This document shows positions 21,001-35,200 of a stretch of 64,000 nt of DNA, one piece after another. The translations under genes were made by a program, and so were the position numbers. The stretch is from Canna indica (lineage: Eukaryota; Streptophyta; Magnoliopsida; Zingiberales; Cannaceae). Within the stretch, counting starts at the first letter, position 1. Every line of letters starts with the position of its first letter. The notes beneath the pieces were generated by a model, which saw nothing but the letters and a program-made list of their open reading frames with translations, was not told the origin of the DNA and did not search any database. The DNA lies in assembly GCA_034359265.1 (NCBI GenBank), contig CP136890.1, positions 86,391,501-86,455,500 of the forward strand, read 5' to 3'.

Positions 21001-23000
21001 CCTCAATCTCCACCTCATTTTGCCATACATCACAATCACACACAAATATATATAGAAATAATGCTCATAAATCATGATTTCACAGCGTAAATAAACAATT
21101 ATGAAATAGGATATAGCTCGTCCAATCATCGTAAGAAAAAGAAACATATGTACAACATGAAAACAATGCACCACCGCTTAACTACCATATGCAGTTTAAG
21201 GCCGACCTAGCAACCCTAGCCATGTACCGTAGGGCCGGCCTACCTCCTATACCCGAGTTCCCTAGGGGCAAAGAGGGTTCGGCCCCCTTGGGTTCCCTAA
21301 GGGTCGGCCCACCCGAGTGTCGTCCTAGGGTTCTAGTGTCTCTAGGGTCCTTAATTCTCTATTTGTATGACTCTGTAATTACCTAATGTGTAGAAGTAAT
21401 CCAATGTAACCTAAAGTATGTTCCTTAGGTATAAAAATTATATTTTTATTTTTCTAAAATTTGCCCCTAGGTGGCCGGCCACTCTAGGGCTCCTAAAGAG
21501 CCCTAAAAGGGGGCGGCACACCCTAAACCCTACCCTAAAACTACATCATTCAATAAAATACAAATCAAGATGCAAGAATCTTTAACAACTACCCTCAAAA
21601 TTCAAGACTTCCTCAATAAAAAGATTTGAATTAATTAGATATAAGTTGGTTTAATTAATTTGTTAATCTAAGATAATAATATGAGTTGAAAAGATGATTT
21701 TTTACTTTAATTTTTATAAATATTATATAATTTAATTTATTTGTAAATTAATTGATTATATAAAAAAGTATTTATAATTACAAATTTGTCATTGTCCTTT
21801 GATATCGAAATCGATAGTCTCGAAATCACATAAAATAACCTTTTGACATTTTCATTTTCATTAAAAAAAATATGATTTTATCAAAATCTATTTTCATCCT
21901 AGTTTGGATTCAGTTTCATGAAAATACCGAATCAAACACGTTTTTATAAGCATTTCTGGTTTAAGTGAAATCAAAATCATCAAAACAAACTTAGTTTTAC
22001 TAATCAAACCGGCCCGCGAGATTAGTTTGGTCTGTGGAGAATTCATATAGGAGGATACTTAACAATCTTATAAACTTTGGCACTAAAACAATTTAGATTG
22101 AATCATGTTAATTTTTTTTATGTTTGATAGATTTCCTTAGAAAATCAACTACCAAATATAAAAGTTAAGGGGTCGATTTGAAAGTTTTCCTAGCCATAGT
22201 AACTTTCTCCTTCAACCTAAGAATTTTTTTTCAATACAATCAAGATAGAACAATTGACCATAACAAGAACTTTTTGGTTGGATTTCATTGGAACTGGACT
22301 TTGAAAAAAAAATTCACCAAAATCGAAATCAACTTTTTCAATGTATCCTAAATGCCCTCGTATGCGGATTTAATAAAACCGAATATTGAATGAAATAACA
22401 TATTGAATGAAAAAATTCATCCTTCCTCTCTGCCTGAATTGCGCCAATGTCCGTCCTTTGCGGGTTGTTTTGATCTTCATCTTCCTCCTTGTCACTATTC
22501 TTCAATCAACCAGTTTCAAAATGAAACTATGACACTATTCTTTAATATTTTTTCTCTCAACTTCTTTGTCTTCGTCAAATCCTAGCCTCCATGAATTTCC
22601 AACACTGCACCCGAAACCTTAGAAGCAAAGCTATACACGTCGAGGTCGATGACAACAATGTGCTTGCAAGACACCAAAGTATGATAAGAAATGAGAGAGG
22701 AGACCAGTGAAGGAGTTAAGATATTTTGATCTTTTAGAAGATCCTTAAAACACTAGCGATGAGGGAAAAAAAAGAGACAAGAGAATAGGAGGTCAGCCCA
22801 CCGAGGACCGAGGTTGGTGATGACGGTGTGCTTCCAAGGGTCCAGCGATAATGGGGAATAAGAGAAAATATTGATTTTTTTTTGGTAATATGCTATTTTA
22901 CTAAAACAAAATATTATTTAATATTTTTATCTTCATTTATGGTACACTATAAAAATTGAGTTGGTTTTGAACTTTTGATTATTTTTTTTTTGGCAAAATC
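21001..23000. other. Intergenic AT-rich DNA upstream of TOP3B
   Basis: No convincing gene, RNA or element. Around 21200-21550 GC-richer sequence repeats gggccggcc/ccctaggg-type words. The remainder is AT-rich. The proximal TOP3B promoter must lie at its right end; I see no clear TATA box just upstream of the start codon. Confidence 0.5.
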
Positions 23001-23261
23001 ATAGTAATAAGTTTTAGTTTAGGTCAATTGTTGATTATGCAGCAGTAAGATCACATTCACATCCTCGCAACCCAACCGGCAAATATACAGTCGGTCCGGT
23101 TCGAAGGCTGACCGGTTTAGAACACGGATTCCCTTCGAGTTCAATTGAAGTCGATACCCCCATGTTCTTCTGAATCTCCGTCTGTAACGATTTTTTTCCC
23201 ACTTCGCCGTCCAAATCGCTGCACTGCGGGTCTGCGCTCCCACCCATCTCCTCCGAGGGAG

Positions 23262-23282
23262 ATGGCGACTAAAGTCCTGATG
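23262..23282 (+). CDS. TOP3B: TOP3B exon 1
   Basis: Codes MATKVLM and is followed by donor gtgagcc. The start was chosen because this ATG leads directly into the family's N-terminus when spliced to exon 2. Confidence 0.9.
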
Positions 23283-26200
23283 GTGAGCCTCAGACCTTCC
23301 TTCCGATTCCTTCCCAAACGGCTTTCCCCTGCTTTATCGATCTTCTTACCTCATCTTGTCATTCTTTGGCGCAGGTGGCGGAAAAACCCAGTATCGCGCT
23401 CTCTATCGCCACGGCTCTTTCTGGTGGTCAGGTGTACCCTTGCTTTCAATTGGATTCAACACACAAAAAAAGAAATCATCTTTTACTTTTTAAGTCGTTG
23501 ATGCTATATATTCTAGTTACAGTACATGTTAGCTAGCTGTATTGGTGAAGTTAATTTTCATTACTTAAAGTTAAGTTAGATTGCTTTTCAATGTATACTT
23601 TCTAAAATCGAAGAGTGTTGACAGAGGGTTGGTCACTTAAATGGTTGGGATTTTGGAAGGAGAAGAGTCTGAAGAGGGTTGGTCACTTGATTGGGTGAAG
23701 GGTGAGGGTTAAAGTCCCACATTGCTTAAGGATATGGTCAATAGCCTTTAAATAGCTTCGGCAGTCCTCCCCCTTGAGCTAGCTTTTGGGGTGGAGTTAG
23801 TCCCACTAATTTCTTAACATATTTGAACACAAAAAGTTATTTGGTTCAAATCATGGTTTAATATCTCGTATCAGTATTAATAGTTGTCTTTGATTAGAGC
23901 AGTATGTATATCATACTGATCCATAATGCATTCAATAAGAGAATTTATTAATAAGTCTATTTTGGTTGTTATAATTAATAAGCAAAGTAATACTGATAAT
24001 TTTAGAGACTGAATTGGATGAGAGATTGATTGAAAGAAGGAATAACTCAAATAACTTAAATAAATAAGTTAAATTTAAGAATTTCAAATAGAACATTTAC
24101 TACTAATAACAAGCTAGTAAGAAGTTCTTAGTTATGCCGAGATGCTTGGATGAGGGAGTTGAGGGAAAGAGGATGGTGATGATTTGACATATTTTTTTTC
24201 CTTTGGGGGTAAATAGCCTCTAAGTCACTTAAAAATCATTAAAAAAAGAATAGTTTTCTAATTGCTAGAAGTCTTTGCCAGTTGGGACTACATTGATGCT
24301 AAAATTGAGTACCTAAGTCAGTACAGTCTGAGGTTCTAGTACTGGCAACCAGTCTGGGGTTCTGGTACAACTGAGTACATTATGGTAAATCTGGATCGTG
24401 CTGTTCCTGTTCAATACATTCGAAGATTCCAAACTGGAGTCCAAACTGCACAAGTGTCATGCAAGTACATAAATGACCCAATTGTATATTCGAAGTTCAT
24501 AACCTATATACATGGCATCATATGCATATGCGATTGCATGAACTGATTTTTGTAACAAAGCCTTGTTATGGAATTGAGCCATTTGACAATCAACTCGACC
24601 AAGATCTATCTACTCAAATGATATCAACACAATGGATGTGGAAGTCAAGCCCATTATGAAGTTTCACGGCCAAATTCCCTTTGTTTCCCCTTTGAAGCGA
24701 TACAAGTAATAGAACATAGCTATCCCCTACCTTAAGAATCACTAAAAGTCATACCTCCTACGAATGATCTTCTCCCTCCACCTTACTCTTTGATCACCTC
24801 ACAACTCCTTCAGCCACCTCCCTCTTAAAGCAAGCATCCCAAGGTCTATTGTAAGACCTAAAACCATGCTTGTTATAAATTGTGTTGAACCAGCTATCTC
24901 ATTATTGGATTTGAAAGAAACCCGACAAGGCCTTTTATTCTCTTCATATTTCTTCTCTTTAATTTATTTTTCTTTTTTATTTCTTGTTTGGTTAGAATGT
25001 CATTGAATTGGTACTGGTGGACATGTACAGAGCCAACCACTGGCCAACATAGTTTGTGCTTACAAAAATTAAAAAGCCTGCAATTAATTTCATTGTCTTA
25101 GGTCCCTAGGCTACTGTTTGGGAACTTGGTTAAATTTGTTGACTAGAATCACCCACTAGATCCTTTGATTGCTAGTTTATATGTAATATTTCCTCCCAAG
25201 TCTCTTGGACCTGTTAATACACATCTAGTCTAGTTTGTACAAAGAAGGTTTTGCAGCATTCGTGTGTTCCTGAAATAAATAAAACATGCAACAAATATGA
25301 TTTTATGTGAAAACTATTTGGGATAGATCTGCTTATTTTTAGTTCCATTGAATTGAGCTTTCTTTTTGTCCGAGCAGATTTTTAACTAATGTGAAGTTTA
25401 TCGTTTTACTTAGTAATCTATGGAAGATGACTTACATACATGTTTCGTAACCTAGATGTCTACAAGAAGGGGCAGTACTGATGTGCATGAGTTTGATGCA
25501 AAGTTCCGTGGCTCCCATGTACACTACAAAGTGACATCTGTCATTGGACATGTCTTTAGGTTACTATCTCTTTCTCTATTATTTCATATTAGCTTTCTGG
25601 AATAATTTTACATGCATTGCAACTTGGCGCATCTTTATGATTTCTACAAGTCTCGCTATGTTTTTTGCTGTTTAATTAAATCCTATTCCTAATATTTAAG
25701 TTCTCTTGTTCAGTTGTTCTGTGTTATATTACTTATTTGTCATCTTTGCATGTCAATAAATACTCATACTAATACAATTTTGGAAGGCATCAAGAAGATG
25801 CAAGGAAGTTCACTTTCTTGGCTAGTAAAGCATGAGCTAATTCATAGATCTTTCTGCTTTCATTACAAACCGATAGAAAATCAGCCTTGGACCTCAAAGG
25901 GGGAGGATTGCCCAATCTATTTAAAGGCTATCTAGACCGAGACTTTAACACACCCTTGACACCTAGGATCCACATCTGGAGCGTAGAATTTTGCAGGTGG
26001 CCCATTATCAACCAAAGGTTTAGCTCTCATACCATGTTAACAAATTAGCCTTGGACCTAACTCCACCCCAAAAGCTAGCTCAAAGGGGGAGGATTGCCCA
26101 ATCTATTTAAAGGCTATTTAGACCACAACCTCAAGCAATGTCGGGCATAGGAAGATCAGGGATTGGGAGTCCAGACATGGAGAGGGTTCCTATTGGAGCT

Positions 26201-29200
26201 TGAGTTGCGAGAAGAAGCAACAATTGAGGCTTCCAACGATGTTCGATTAGGAAGTCTATAGCTCGATGGATGCGGTTATTAAGCCACAGGAGGATCGGGG
26301 TGCCCCGGCTGATGCCCCTGATCTTGATTCGGAGAACCTCATTGATGCTGATGCTTCAGAAGACACGTTTGTTGCCTCAGATGTAGAAATGCTAGATGAC
26401 AATGATGCTCAAGGTTTCAAGAAGAATGTAGAGGACGAGAGTCTGGATGGCAAAAAGGCAAGAGTTATGGCAAGTAAGCTCCAGGAGAACACTCAACAGA
26501 TACATGCCATTCTTAGAGGAGAGCTTGAAGATGATCTTGGTTTTGATCCTGCTCAGGTGGATTTGACAAATCCTAGTGATTTAGAGATAGAGTTCACTAG
26601 GTGCCAAGCTTATCAGCTAATTAAAGCCTTGAAGGGGCTTGTTGGCTGAGTTCACTGAACTGATCAGGGCTGGCAATTATGGAGGCATCTGACTCACTGG
26701 CACTATTATCGTGCAATTTTCTCAAGTTACGACATCCAAGAGCTAGCTTTGGGGGTGAAGTTAGGTCCAAGACTGATTTTCTAACACAAACGAAGGAATA
26801 AATTAATGGTTGTTAATCTATGTGAATGAATTCATTTGCTAGTTTAGTGATCTTTTTTTTAATTTTCTCTTTTGGTTATCTTTGACTTTAACAAACATTA
26901 ATCTTATCTTCAACTTGATTGTTGAGGAAGATGGTAATGTTCTGAAAGTTCTTGTCCATAGTCCACCAACCATGAATTTCTTTCTTGGTATCATACATGT
27001 TAAACATGAATTTACCCTTGAATTCCTATTTTGAACATATGAATATTGTTTATCTTGAATAAAGTTACATGTGAAAATAGATTTCCCCTCATATTTTGTA
27101 GCAAACTTATCACCGGTAATTTAATCACAAAAAAGAATATTGAATGGAAGGGAATTGGTTCTTCACTTCTTTGTCCATAATAAAACTTATAGAATGCTAA
27201 AGAATAATGGAATATGACAAATAATATGCAAAATATTCTTGATCTCTAAATATGGAAATGTAAAAATTATAATAACCTTAAAGTGGGTACATGATACATA
27301 AATATGGAAAAATATTTCTAATTTACTTATTACTTTTTCATATGTTATACTATTTAATTTTTAGGTCAAACTGTCAAAGACATACTTCAGGTAATGTTAT
27401 AATGCATCATTGTACCAAATTACATGTTATGTTGTAATCCTAGCTTAAAGATATCTTAACATAACATAATTCAACTTATAAAATTGTATTATTTATATAT
27501 AAGTTAGAAGATATAGTTTTAAGTTTTAACATTGCATATTTGCATAAAATATTCTTTTTATAATACTTGTTTTTTTATATAAGCCTGTTTAGTTTATACT
27601 GAAAACTGACTGTTATTTCTTGCTAGAGCTTGAATAATATGCATTTTTATCAATAGTGACATTTATTTTTTGTATAAAATGTTTGAGCAAATGATAATAT
27701 ATAAATTTACTAAATATAAAGTAGAATCTTTACTTTTTAAATTGTTTTCCTTTTGAATCTGATTTTACTGATTCAATTTTGCTTGATTCAACTGATATTA
27801 AGTTTTTACAAAGAACCAATTTATTGCAGATTCTGATTCCATTTCTTATGAATGGTAAGAATAAAGAAAGAGAACACATAGTAGGACGGTGGAGAGAACA
27901 TAGGAGGGAGATTGTTTTTGATGATGGGCACAAGATGATGTAGGAATAAGAGGTGAGAAGAAGTAGAGGCTGTTTGCTTGCTCTTTAAGCTGTGATTAGA
28001 AAGGCATATTGATTATTTCAACATATAATAACTGCAATTTAAATGTGAGCAATGTAACTATCACCTGAGACCATAAAAGTGAGTTTGGTTCATGTGATTT
28101 TTGCCAGTGGGATTAGAAAGGAGATAATGTACATAGAACCCCTTGCAAGCATGGAGATCTTATCCATGATCCAAATCTTGGCACCAGGTTCTCAAAGGAA
28201 CAATCTTACCATGAGAGTGACACCAAGGAGACCTCTAGAAGAAATATATACCACATTGATATCTTAACTTATAGAAAACAATAAGTGCTGCTTTAAATTT
28301 CATAAAACATAATTCCACTACCTATCATTTTATTTGTAGAATCATAGAAGAGCTTTACTAAATTTACTGACTCTATATTCATTTTAGCTACTGAGTTCTG
28401 TGGGCATCTTTACTGGTGACTATATACTTATCTTTGTAATGCATGTATTTTATGTTAAAAATTGTCTTGCTCTTATATTTCTTGGTATGCCCTGTGCATG
28501 ATTTGCAGTGTAGATTTCCCATCTTCATATCAGAACTGGGAAGCGACTGATCCAATGGATCTTTTTCAGGCTCTAGTTTTGAAGTCAGAATCAAACCCAA
28601 AGGTATTGATTTCTTGTTATTCAAAAAGTTGAGTTATAAATGATCATTTCTGATATTTGTTTTCTTCCATCATATGTTGATTCTTTTAGCTATGGATTAT
28701 TATGGTATTCATCACCCCAGCATGAGTTGTTATCCATAGGTCATCAATATTTCTGGACATAAAAAGTCATTTTCTAGTATGTCAATTAAGTAGCTTTTAT
28801 GATGGCTGAAATTTCATTTGACAAAAGAAAACCTTAAATAAATTCTTATATGGAACTGCAATACATTGTTACCTTATTAATTTTATTTTGAATCTATATG
28901 GAACAGATAAAATATGCATGGAAAAATCATAAAATCATTGAATTTCCTTAAAAGGAGGATGGAGGTGATAAATATGGATCTACTAAAATGGGAGAAAAAG
29001 GACAATTGAATATTCTTGGAGAAGGTTTTAGGTGGGGAGTGTTAAATCATGGTTATCATATCTTGCCTCTTAATTAAGATTTAAGAGGTCAGACTTAGGA
29101 GGAATGTCATTGTTTATCTAACCATAAAATCCATGGAAAAAAGTTTCCTTGTTAGATTTTTTTGTTTACAACTGTTTGATTGCATTGATTGTAGTTAAAG

Positions 29201-32200
29201 CAACCATGATCAGCTTTGTTAGAAATAAACATTCCTTATATAAACTTTCCTTATTTGCTCTTTTGTTTTATGTATTAGGTAGGATAACTTATCTTATTCC
29301 TATGGCACAACATACCTTGTACACAAATATATATTCTTGAGATAACAAATGAAGAGGGACTTTTTCTCTTCTTTCTCAACATGGTATCAGAACAACCCAC
29401 CTACAATTTCTCTCCTCTCCTCCCCTCTTCCTATTTCCACCGATCATCACAGATCTCTTCCTGCCGCCTTCTGGAATACTGCTGATCTCTTCTTGCCACC
29501 TTGAATCGTGTAGATCTCTTCTCGTCGTCTTCTTGCATCAGGCGACCTGCCTTTTTGGTGTTCCGCCCCCTAGGTGGATATCCTGGTCTCTCCAAGTCGG
29601 ATCTTCTTCTCTAATCTCGAAGGTTCTTGGTTCAGCAGTCTACACCTGAAGAGGACTTCACATCAGCTGTTTTATTCTCTCCTAGGGCTGGAAATTGAAG
29701 GCCTCGATCTCACTTAGGGTTTATCTCTCATCCCTCTCCTAGGACATCTCAGAACAACCCTATATCTCCACCGAACAACAACCTTATTCATCCCTTGTTT
29801 CTCTTCAAGGGTGTTATGACGTCCAACAACACCCTCATGACCCTAAAATCACCTCCTTCGACACTTCAATCAAACTCAATGGTGCAAATTATCTTTTTTG
29901 GGCTAGGGCTTTTCACCTCTTATGTGGATCACAAAAGAAAACACATCATCTCGAGGATGAACCCCCCGATGCCGCATATATTGTTGAATATTCAGATTGG
30001 GAGGCTAATGATTGTGCGGTTCTATCTTGGATGCTAAACAGTGTGGAATCTCATATAGCCTCCACTATAGCCTTTCTTCCTACCGCCAAGAGTATGTGGG
30101 AGGCCCTCAAGAAGACATATCACCAGGATACAAATATATCCAAGATCTACTCATTATACTGAGATATGGTTAATTAAGGATGGAGGAAGGCGGCCCAGTT
30201 CAAGATTATTATGTCACTTTAAAGGGAAAAGCAGATGAACTGGGCGAATATCATCCACTAGTTGCGGATGTTTGTGTTCTTAAGAAGCAGCATGAAGAAT
30301 TTCTTGTTTTTAAGTTTCTCTATGGCTTACCTCCGTCTCTTCAGCATATCAAGTCTCAACTTATGGCCGACAACACTATTCATGATCTTAGCAGTGTTAT
30401 GGCCAGAGTGTTGAGGGTTATTGAGCTCAACCCTACACCTACTCATGTACATGAAACTCCGTCCTTGCTGCTGGGAGTCGGGGTCGAGGTGGAGGTCGTT
30501 TTGGTGGTCGTGGCTGTGGAAGGAATTCCTTTCCTCCTTGCACTCACTGCGGTCGATCCAACCATTCTTCTAATCGTTGTTGGCAAAAGTTTGGTCGCCC
30601 ATCTCAGGCTGAGGCTCAGGCTCAGGCTGCTACCTCCACTCAACCATCTCAGAGTACCTTGAGTAGTGAATAACAACAATTTCTAAGGCTGAATATGAGG
30701 ATTTTTACCGGCTAAGTCCTCCACTGCTGCCATGTCTTCCACCTTTGGGGTCGCTGCCAATGTCTCTGCTGGTATGTCTTGGATCCTTGATTCTGGAGCC
30801 TCTAATCATATGTTAGGTAACCATATTCTATTTTCCACATTTCACTCCACTGATAACCTTCCACCTGTATTACTTGCTGATGGCTCTACCTCTATTGTAC
30901 ATGGTTATGGTTCCGTTAGAACTTCTAGTAATATAAATCTTGAAGGAGTTCATTATTTGCCTAAATTTTGTTAACCTTCTTTACATTAGTCAACTCACAA
31001 AAAGTCTTCAATGTTGTGTAATCTTCTTTCCTTCTTACTATGTCATACAGGATATCAAGACGAGGAAGAAGATTGGTAGGGAAATTGAGTCTGAAGGAAT
31101 CTACTTGCTATCCTCTGCTGCCGCATATCATTCTTCTAGCTCCTATCAATGGCATTGTCGTCTTGGCCACCCGTCTGTCAACAAACTCAAGTCAATCCTT
31201 CCTCCGTCTGTGTCCTTTGTTCCTTTTCAGTGTGAAGCTTGTCAGTTGGGTAAGCACCACCGGGTCTTTTCCACTGAGCTCACATAGTCGTAGTTAGTCT
31301 CCATTTGCTTTAGTTCACTCTGATATCTGGGGTCCAAGTCTTGTTTCTAGTAGGTTAGGATACAAATATTTTGTTACCTTTATTGATGATCACACTCACA
31401 TGATGTGGTTATTCATGTTGAAGTGACGATCAGAAGTATTTCTTGTATTTCAAACCTTCTATTCTGAAATAAAAACACAGTTTGGTGTCTCTATTAAGAT
31501 CTTGTGTACTGATAATGCTCGTGAGTATCTTCATTCTCACTTCACCAAGTTTTGTATCTCACATGGGATTGTTCATGAAACTTCTTGTTTTTATACCTCT
31601 CAACAAAATGGTGTTGCAGAACGAAAAAATAGACACTTATTGGACATTGCTAGGACCCTGATCTTTCATATGAACATACCACATTATCTTTGGGCAGATG
31701 CCATTCTGACCTCCACTTACCTCATTAATAGGGTCCCTTCCTCCGTGCTTGGGGCCAGTCCCCTCATTCCATTTTTTACCCCAAAGAACCTACCATCAAT
31801 CTACCTCCTAAAACTTTTGGGTGTTTATGTTTTGTTCACTCTCTTGGACATGGTCATGACAAATTATCCCCTAGAGCAGTTCGTTGTGTATTTATTGGGT
31901 ACTCACGAACTCAAAAAGGGTACAGATGTTATGATCCCGTCTCCAAGCGATTGTTCACTTCTAGTGACATTGCTTTCTTTGAAGACACACCCTATTTTTC
32001 TTCCTCAGTTGTATCTACTTCACCTACACCCCTCCCTCCACTTGTCTCCCCATCCTCCACTATTCACAGCCCTGATGTCACCACGGTGGCACCTACTCCT
32101 ATTCTTGTTTACCAGAGAATCAGAGATGACCTCGGACCACTACTGTTCATCCTCAGGACTCAGAGCCTCGGCCGAGCTCTCCCTCGTCGATAGATCCTGC

Positions 32201-35200
32201 GATTGATTTGCCTATTGCACTACGAAAGGGTACACGCAGCTCATCCCATTGGTAATTTTGTTTCCTTCACTCAATTGTCACCTTCCTTTCGTGCATTTGC
32301 CTTGTCCTTGTCTTGTGCTTCTATTCCCAGGACATACCAAGAGGCTCTTCATGATCCCAAGTGGAAGCAGGCCATGGATGAAGAAATGTCTGCACTTACC
32401 TCACGCCACACTTGGGATTTGGTCACTCCTCCTTCTGATGCTAAACTAGTCTCTTGCAAATGGGTCTTCACAATCAAATATCAACCTGATGGGACCATTG
32501 ACAGATACAAAGCTCGCCTTGTTGCTAAAGGGTTCACTTAAGAGTATGGTGTAGATTACTTTGACACTTTCTCTCCTGTAGCCCGGTTGAATTTTGTCAT
32601 AATTCTTGTCTCCCTTGCTGTCAATCTCAAATGGAAAATGCATCTGATGGATGTTAAAAATGCTTTTCTGTATTGTGATCTCTCAAAGATGGTTTATATA
32701 GAGCAACCACCTAGTTATGTTGCTCAGGGGGAGTATTAAGTGTGCAAGTTAAGAAAAGCAATATATGGTCTTAAACAAAGCCCAAGAGCTTGGTTTGACA
32801 AGCTTTGTCAAATTGCTCAGAGCATTGGTCTTCAAGGATGCAAAGTAGATCAGTTTATAAAGCATTCACCTACTGGGGTTGTCATTTTGGCCGTGTATGT
32901 TGATGATATTCTCCTCACCGGAAGTGATGAAAATGACATCACTAAGGTTAAAGCTCATCTAAAGAATCACTTTGTAACAAAGGACTTAGGAAGACCTCGA
33001 TACTCGGAATTGAATTTTCTTATAATACAAGAGGGGTTGTCTTGTCATAGAGAAAGTATGCCATGGATCTCCTGAGTGAAGTTGGACTCCTTGGGTGTAA
33101 ACTTGCTAGCACCCCAATTGAATCTCAACTTAGTGCTACTGAACCTGAAGGAGATGAAAATCTCAATGATTGTGCCAAATATCGAAGACTAGTTGGTAAA
33201 CTTATCTATCTCACAGTAACTAGACCAGATATTTCTTTTGCCGTTGGGGTAGTGAGTCAGTTCATGCATCAACCAAAAAGATGCCATTGGAACGTTGTGA
33301 TGAGAATACTACGGTACATCAAGAAATCTCCTGGAAAAGGTTTCTTTTAGCCCCACATTGAGAGTATATTGGATATTGTGTTGGTTTATAAGGCTTGATG
33401 GGTGTGCTACTATCAACTTCGACTTAAGCATTTTAATTAGGTCAATGGTTTGGACCTATGAAATGTGTCACTTATCCCATTGAGCGGGTTGTAACAAAAC
33501 ATGGCCTCTTCCTTGAAGTCGTTCAAAAGCATCAACATGGACACAAAAATATGGTACAAATGAATTATATCCAATATGGGAAAGGCATAAAATAATCTAT
33601 TGACATCATATTGCCACCATTACTATTTTATAACACTTTATTCATAACATGCATAATCTTACATGCATAATCTTCTCAGTTTTTGCTTGTCCATCCCTTT
33701 AATATAATTTTTTGGTAATTAATGTTCTAACATTAGTGTACATTTATATGTATGCAAAATTGGTGTAACACCTCTTTTAGGCGCACATTCCTAGGCATTT
33801 GCATCATGAAGCGCAAGGTTGTACCTACTTGGTACTATGGTTGGATTGTGATCGTGAAGGTGAAAATATATGCTATGAAGGTAATTTTTTCATTCTATTT
33901 TAAGGATAAATTGTGGTTCATTACCTGTAACTAAGTCGAATTCCCAATTATGAATTTTTGGATCTCTTTGACCACTTGTATTTATTGAAGTTAGCACATT
34001 ATGAATCTCATTGTATGACATTATCCACTTTCGAATATGTCAATGTCCAAAACTGGGTAGATGCGAATTTATCAAAATTTTCATCTATATGTAACACTTA
34101 TTTTCACCATTGCTTATGTATTTTTTTGCTAATAAAAACATGAGCTTAGTAAAAAGGGTATAGTGCTAGTTTTGTTGACTACATGTTCGCAAAGTGAAAT
34201 TCAAATAACTACATGTAGGTAAGCTGAAATTTATCCTGTCCCTATTTTCATTGAATAGCATGAACCTTTATTCCTTGGTGAAGATATTGTATACCATACA
34301 TCAGTTGGTCTTTAAGTCCTTTAGCACATGAAATAATATGCTATTTTCTTCAAGGATCCAACTTTTTCTATCTGTTAGTCTGCTGATTATGTGCTCTTCC
34401 AAGGTGTGGAGCGAAAATTTTTGAATGGTGTAATGAAAAATATATATGATATTTTCATTCCTATTGTGTCTGATGCTAAAGTTACCCATTTGTGACCCGG
34501 AGGTCATGGGTTCGAGCCACGGAAATAGCCTCTCTGCAAAAAACAGGGGGGAAGGCTGCGTACATCAACCCTCCCTAGAGCTCACAAAAGTGGAATTGCT
34601 TCGTGCATTTGGTCACTTTTTTATTGTGTCTGATACTGTGATGCCTTGCGAAAAAATTATGCAAAGAAAAAAAACTATAGGCTTGTCTTGTATGCAAATT
34701 CTGTATCTTTTCTCAATCTTAATTAGTTGGTGTAGTTGTAACGATCTGAGACCAATTCTGTGCAGCTTGAAGCGCAGATTGCGAGTAGCTCAGAGCACAG
34801 CTTGCAAGCTCGCTCCATCTTACAAACAAGCTAAGTTCAAACTTTGGTTTTGGACGTGGTTCCTAAATGAATTGAACTTGAACAACATGAAGATCTGTGC
34901 ACGAATAACTTAATTTTGTGTCTTCAACAAGCTTGTTTAAAAGATCGATAACAAACTTATTACAAAGCTATATGTCATTGAAACTAGTCACAAATTGATT
35001 AAAATTAATTCAACTAGATGTATTTGAAATCCAATTTGGTTTTGTTTATTCAACTTATTTAGGTATTAGTTGTACAATCTTAATTGCATTGCAATTTGAC
35101 CTTTTAAACTCGAACTTGAGCTCAAGCTTGTTTATAGATACATAAGTGAACCAAGATGAACCATGCTCAAGCAAATTTAAACAAGTCGTGCTCAAAATTA

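Larger units (their letters stand above)
29150..33350 (+). mobile_element. Ty1/copia retrotransposon, 3'-truncated, in TOP3B intron 4
   Basis: A 5' LTR of about 230 bp (29150-29381, tgttag...caaca) is followed by the primer-binding site tggtatcaga at 29382. Then come gag, a CCHC knuckle, protease, integrase and reverse transcriptase in copia order. The sequence ends after [12 protein letters not shown], before RNase H is complete, and there is no 3' LTR. Frames are broken by shifts and stops throughout. It lies in the same orientation as TOP3B. Confidence 0.9.

Noticed and set aside
26266..26649. Treating the acidic ORF as an extra TOP3B exon
   Set aside because: It has no matching splice phase, and known family sequence runs directly from exon 3 to exon 4.
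34446..34913. 155-codon frame in intron 5
   Set aside because: It reads through the SINE remnant and unrelated AT-rich sequence with no domain.
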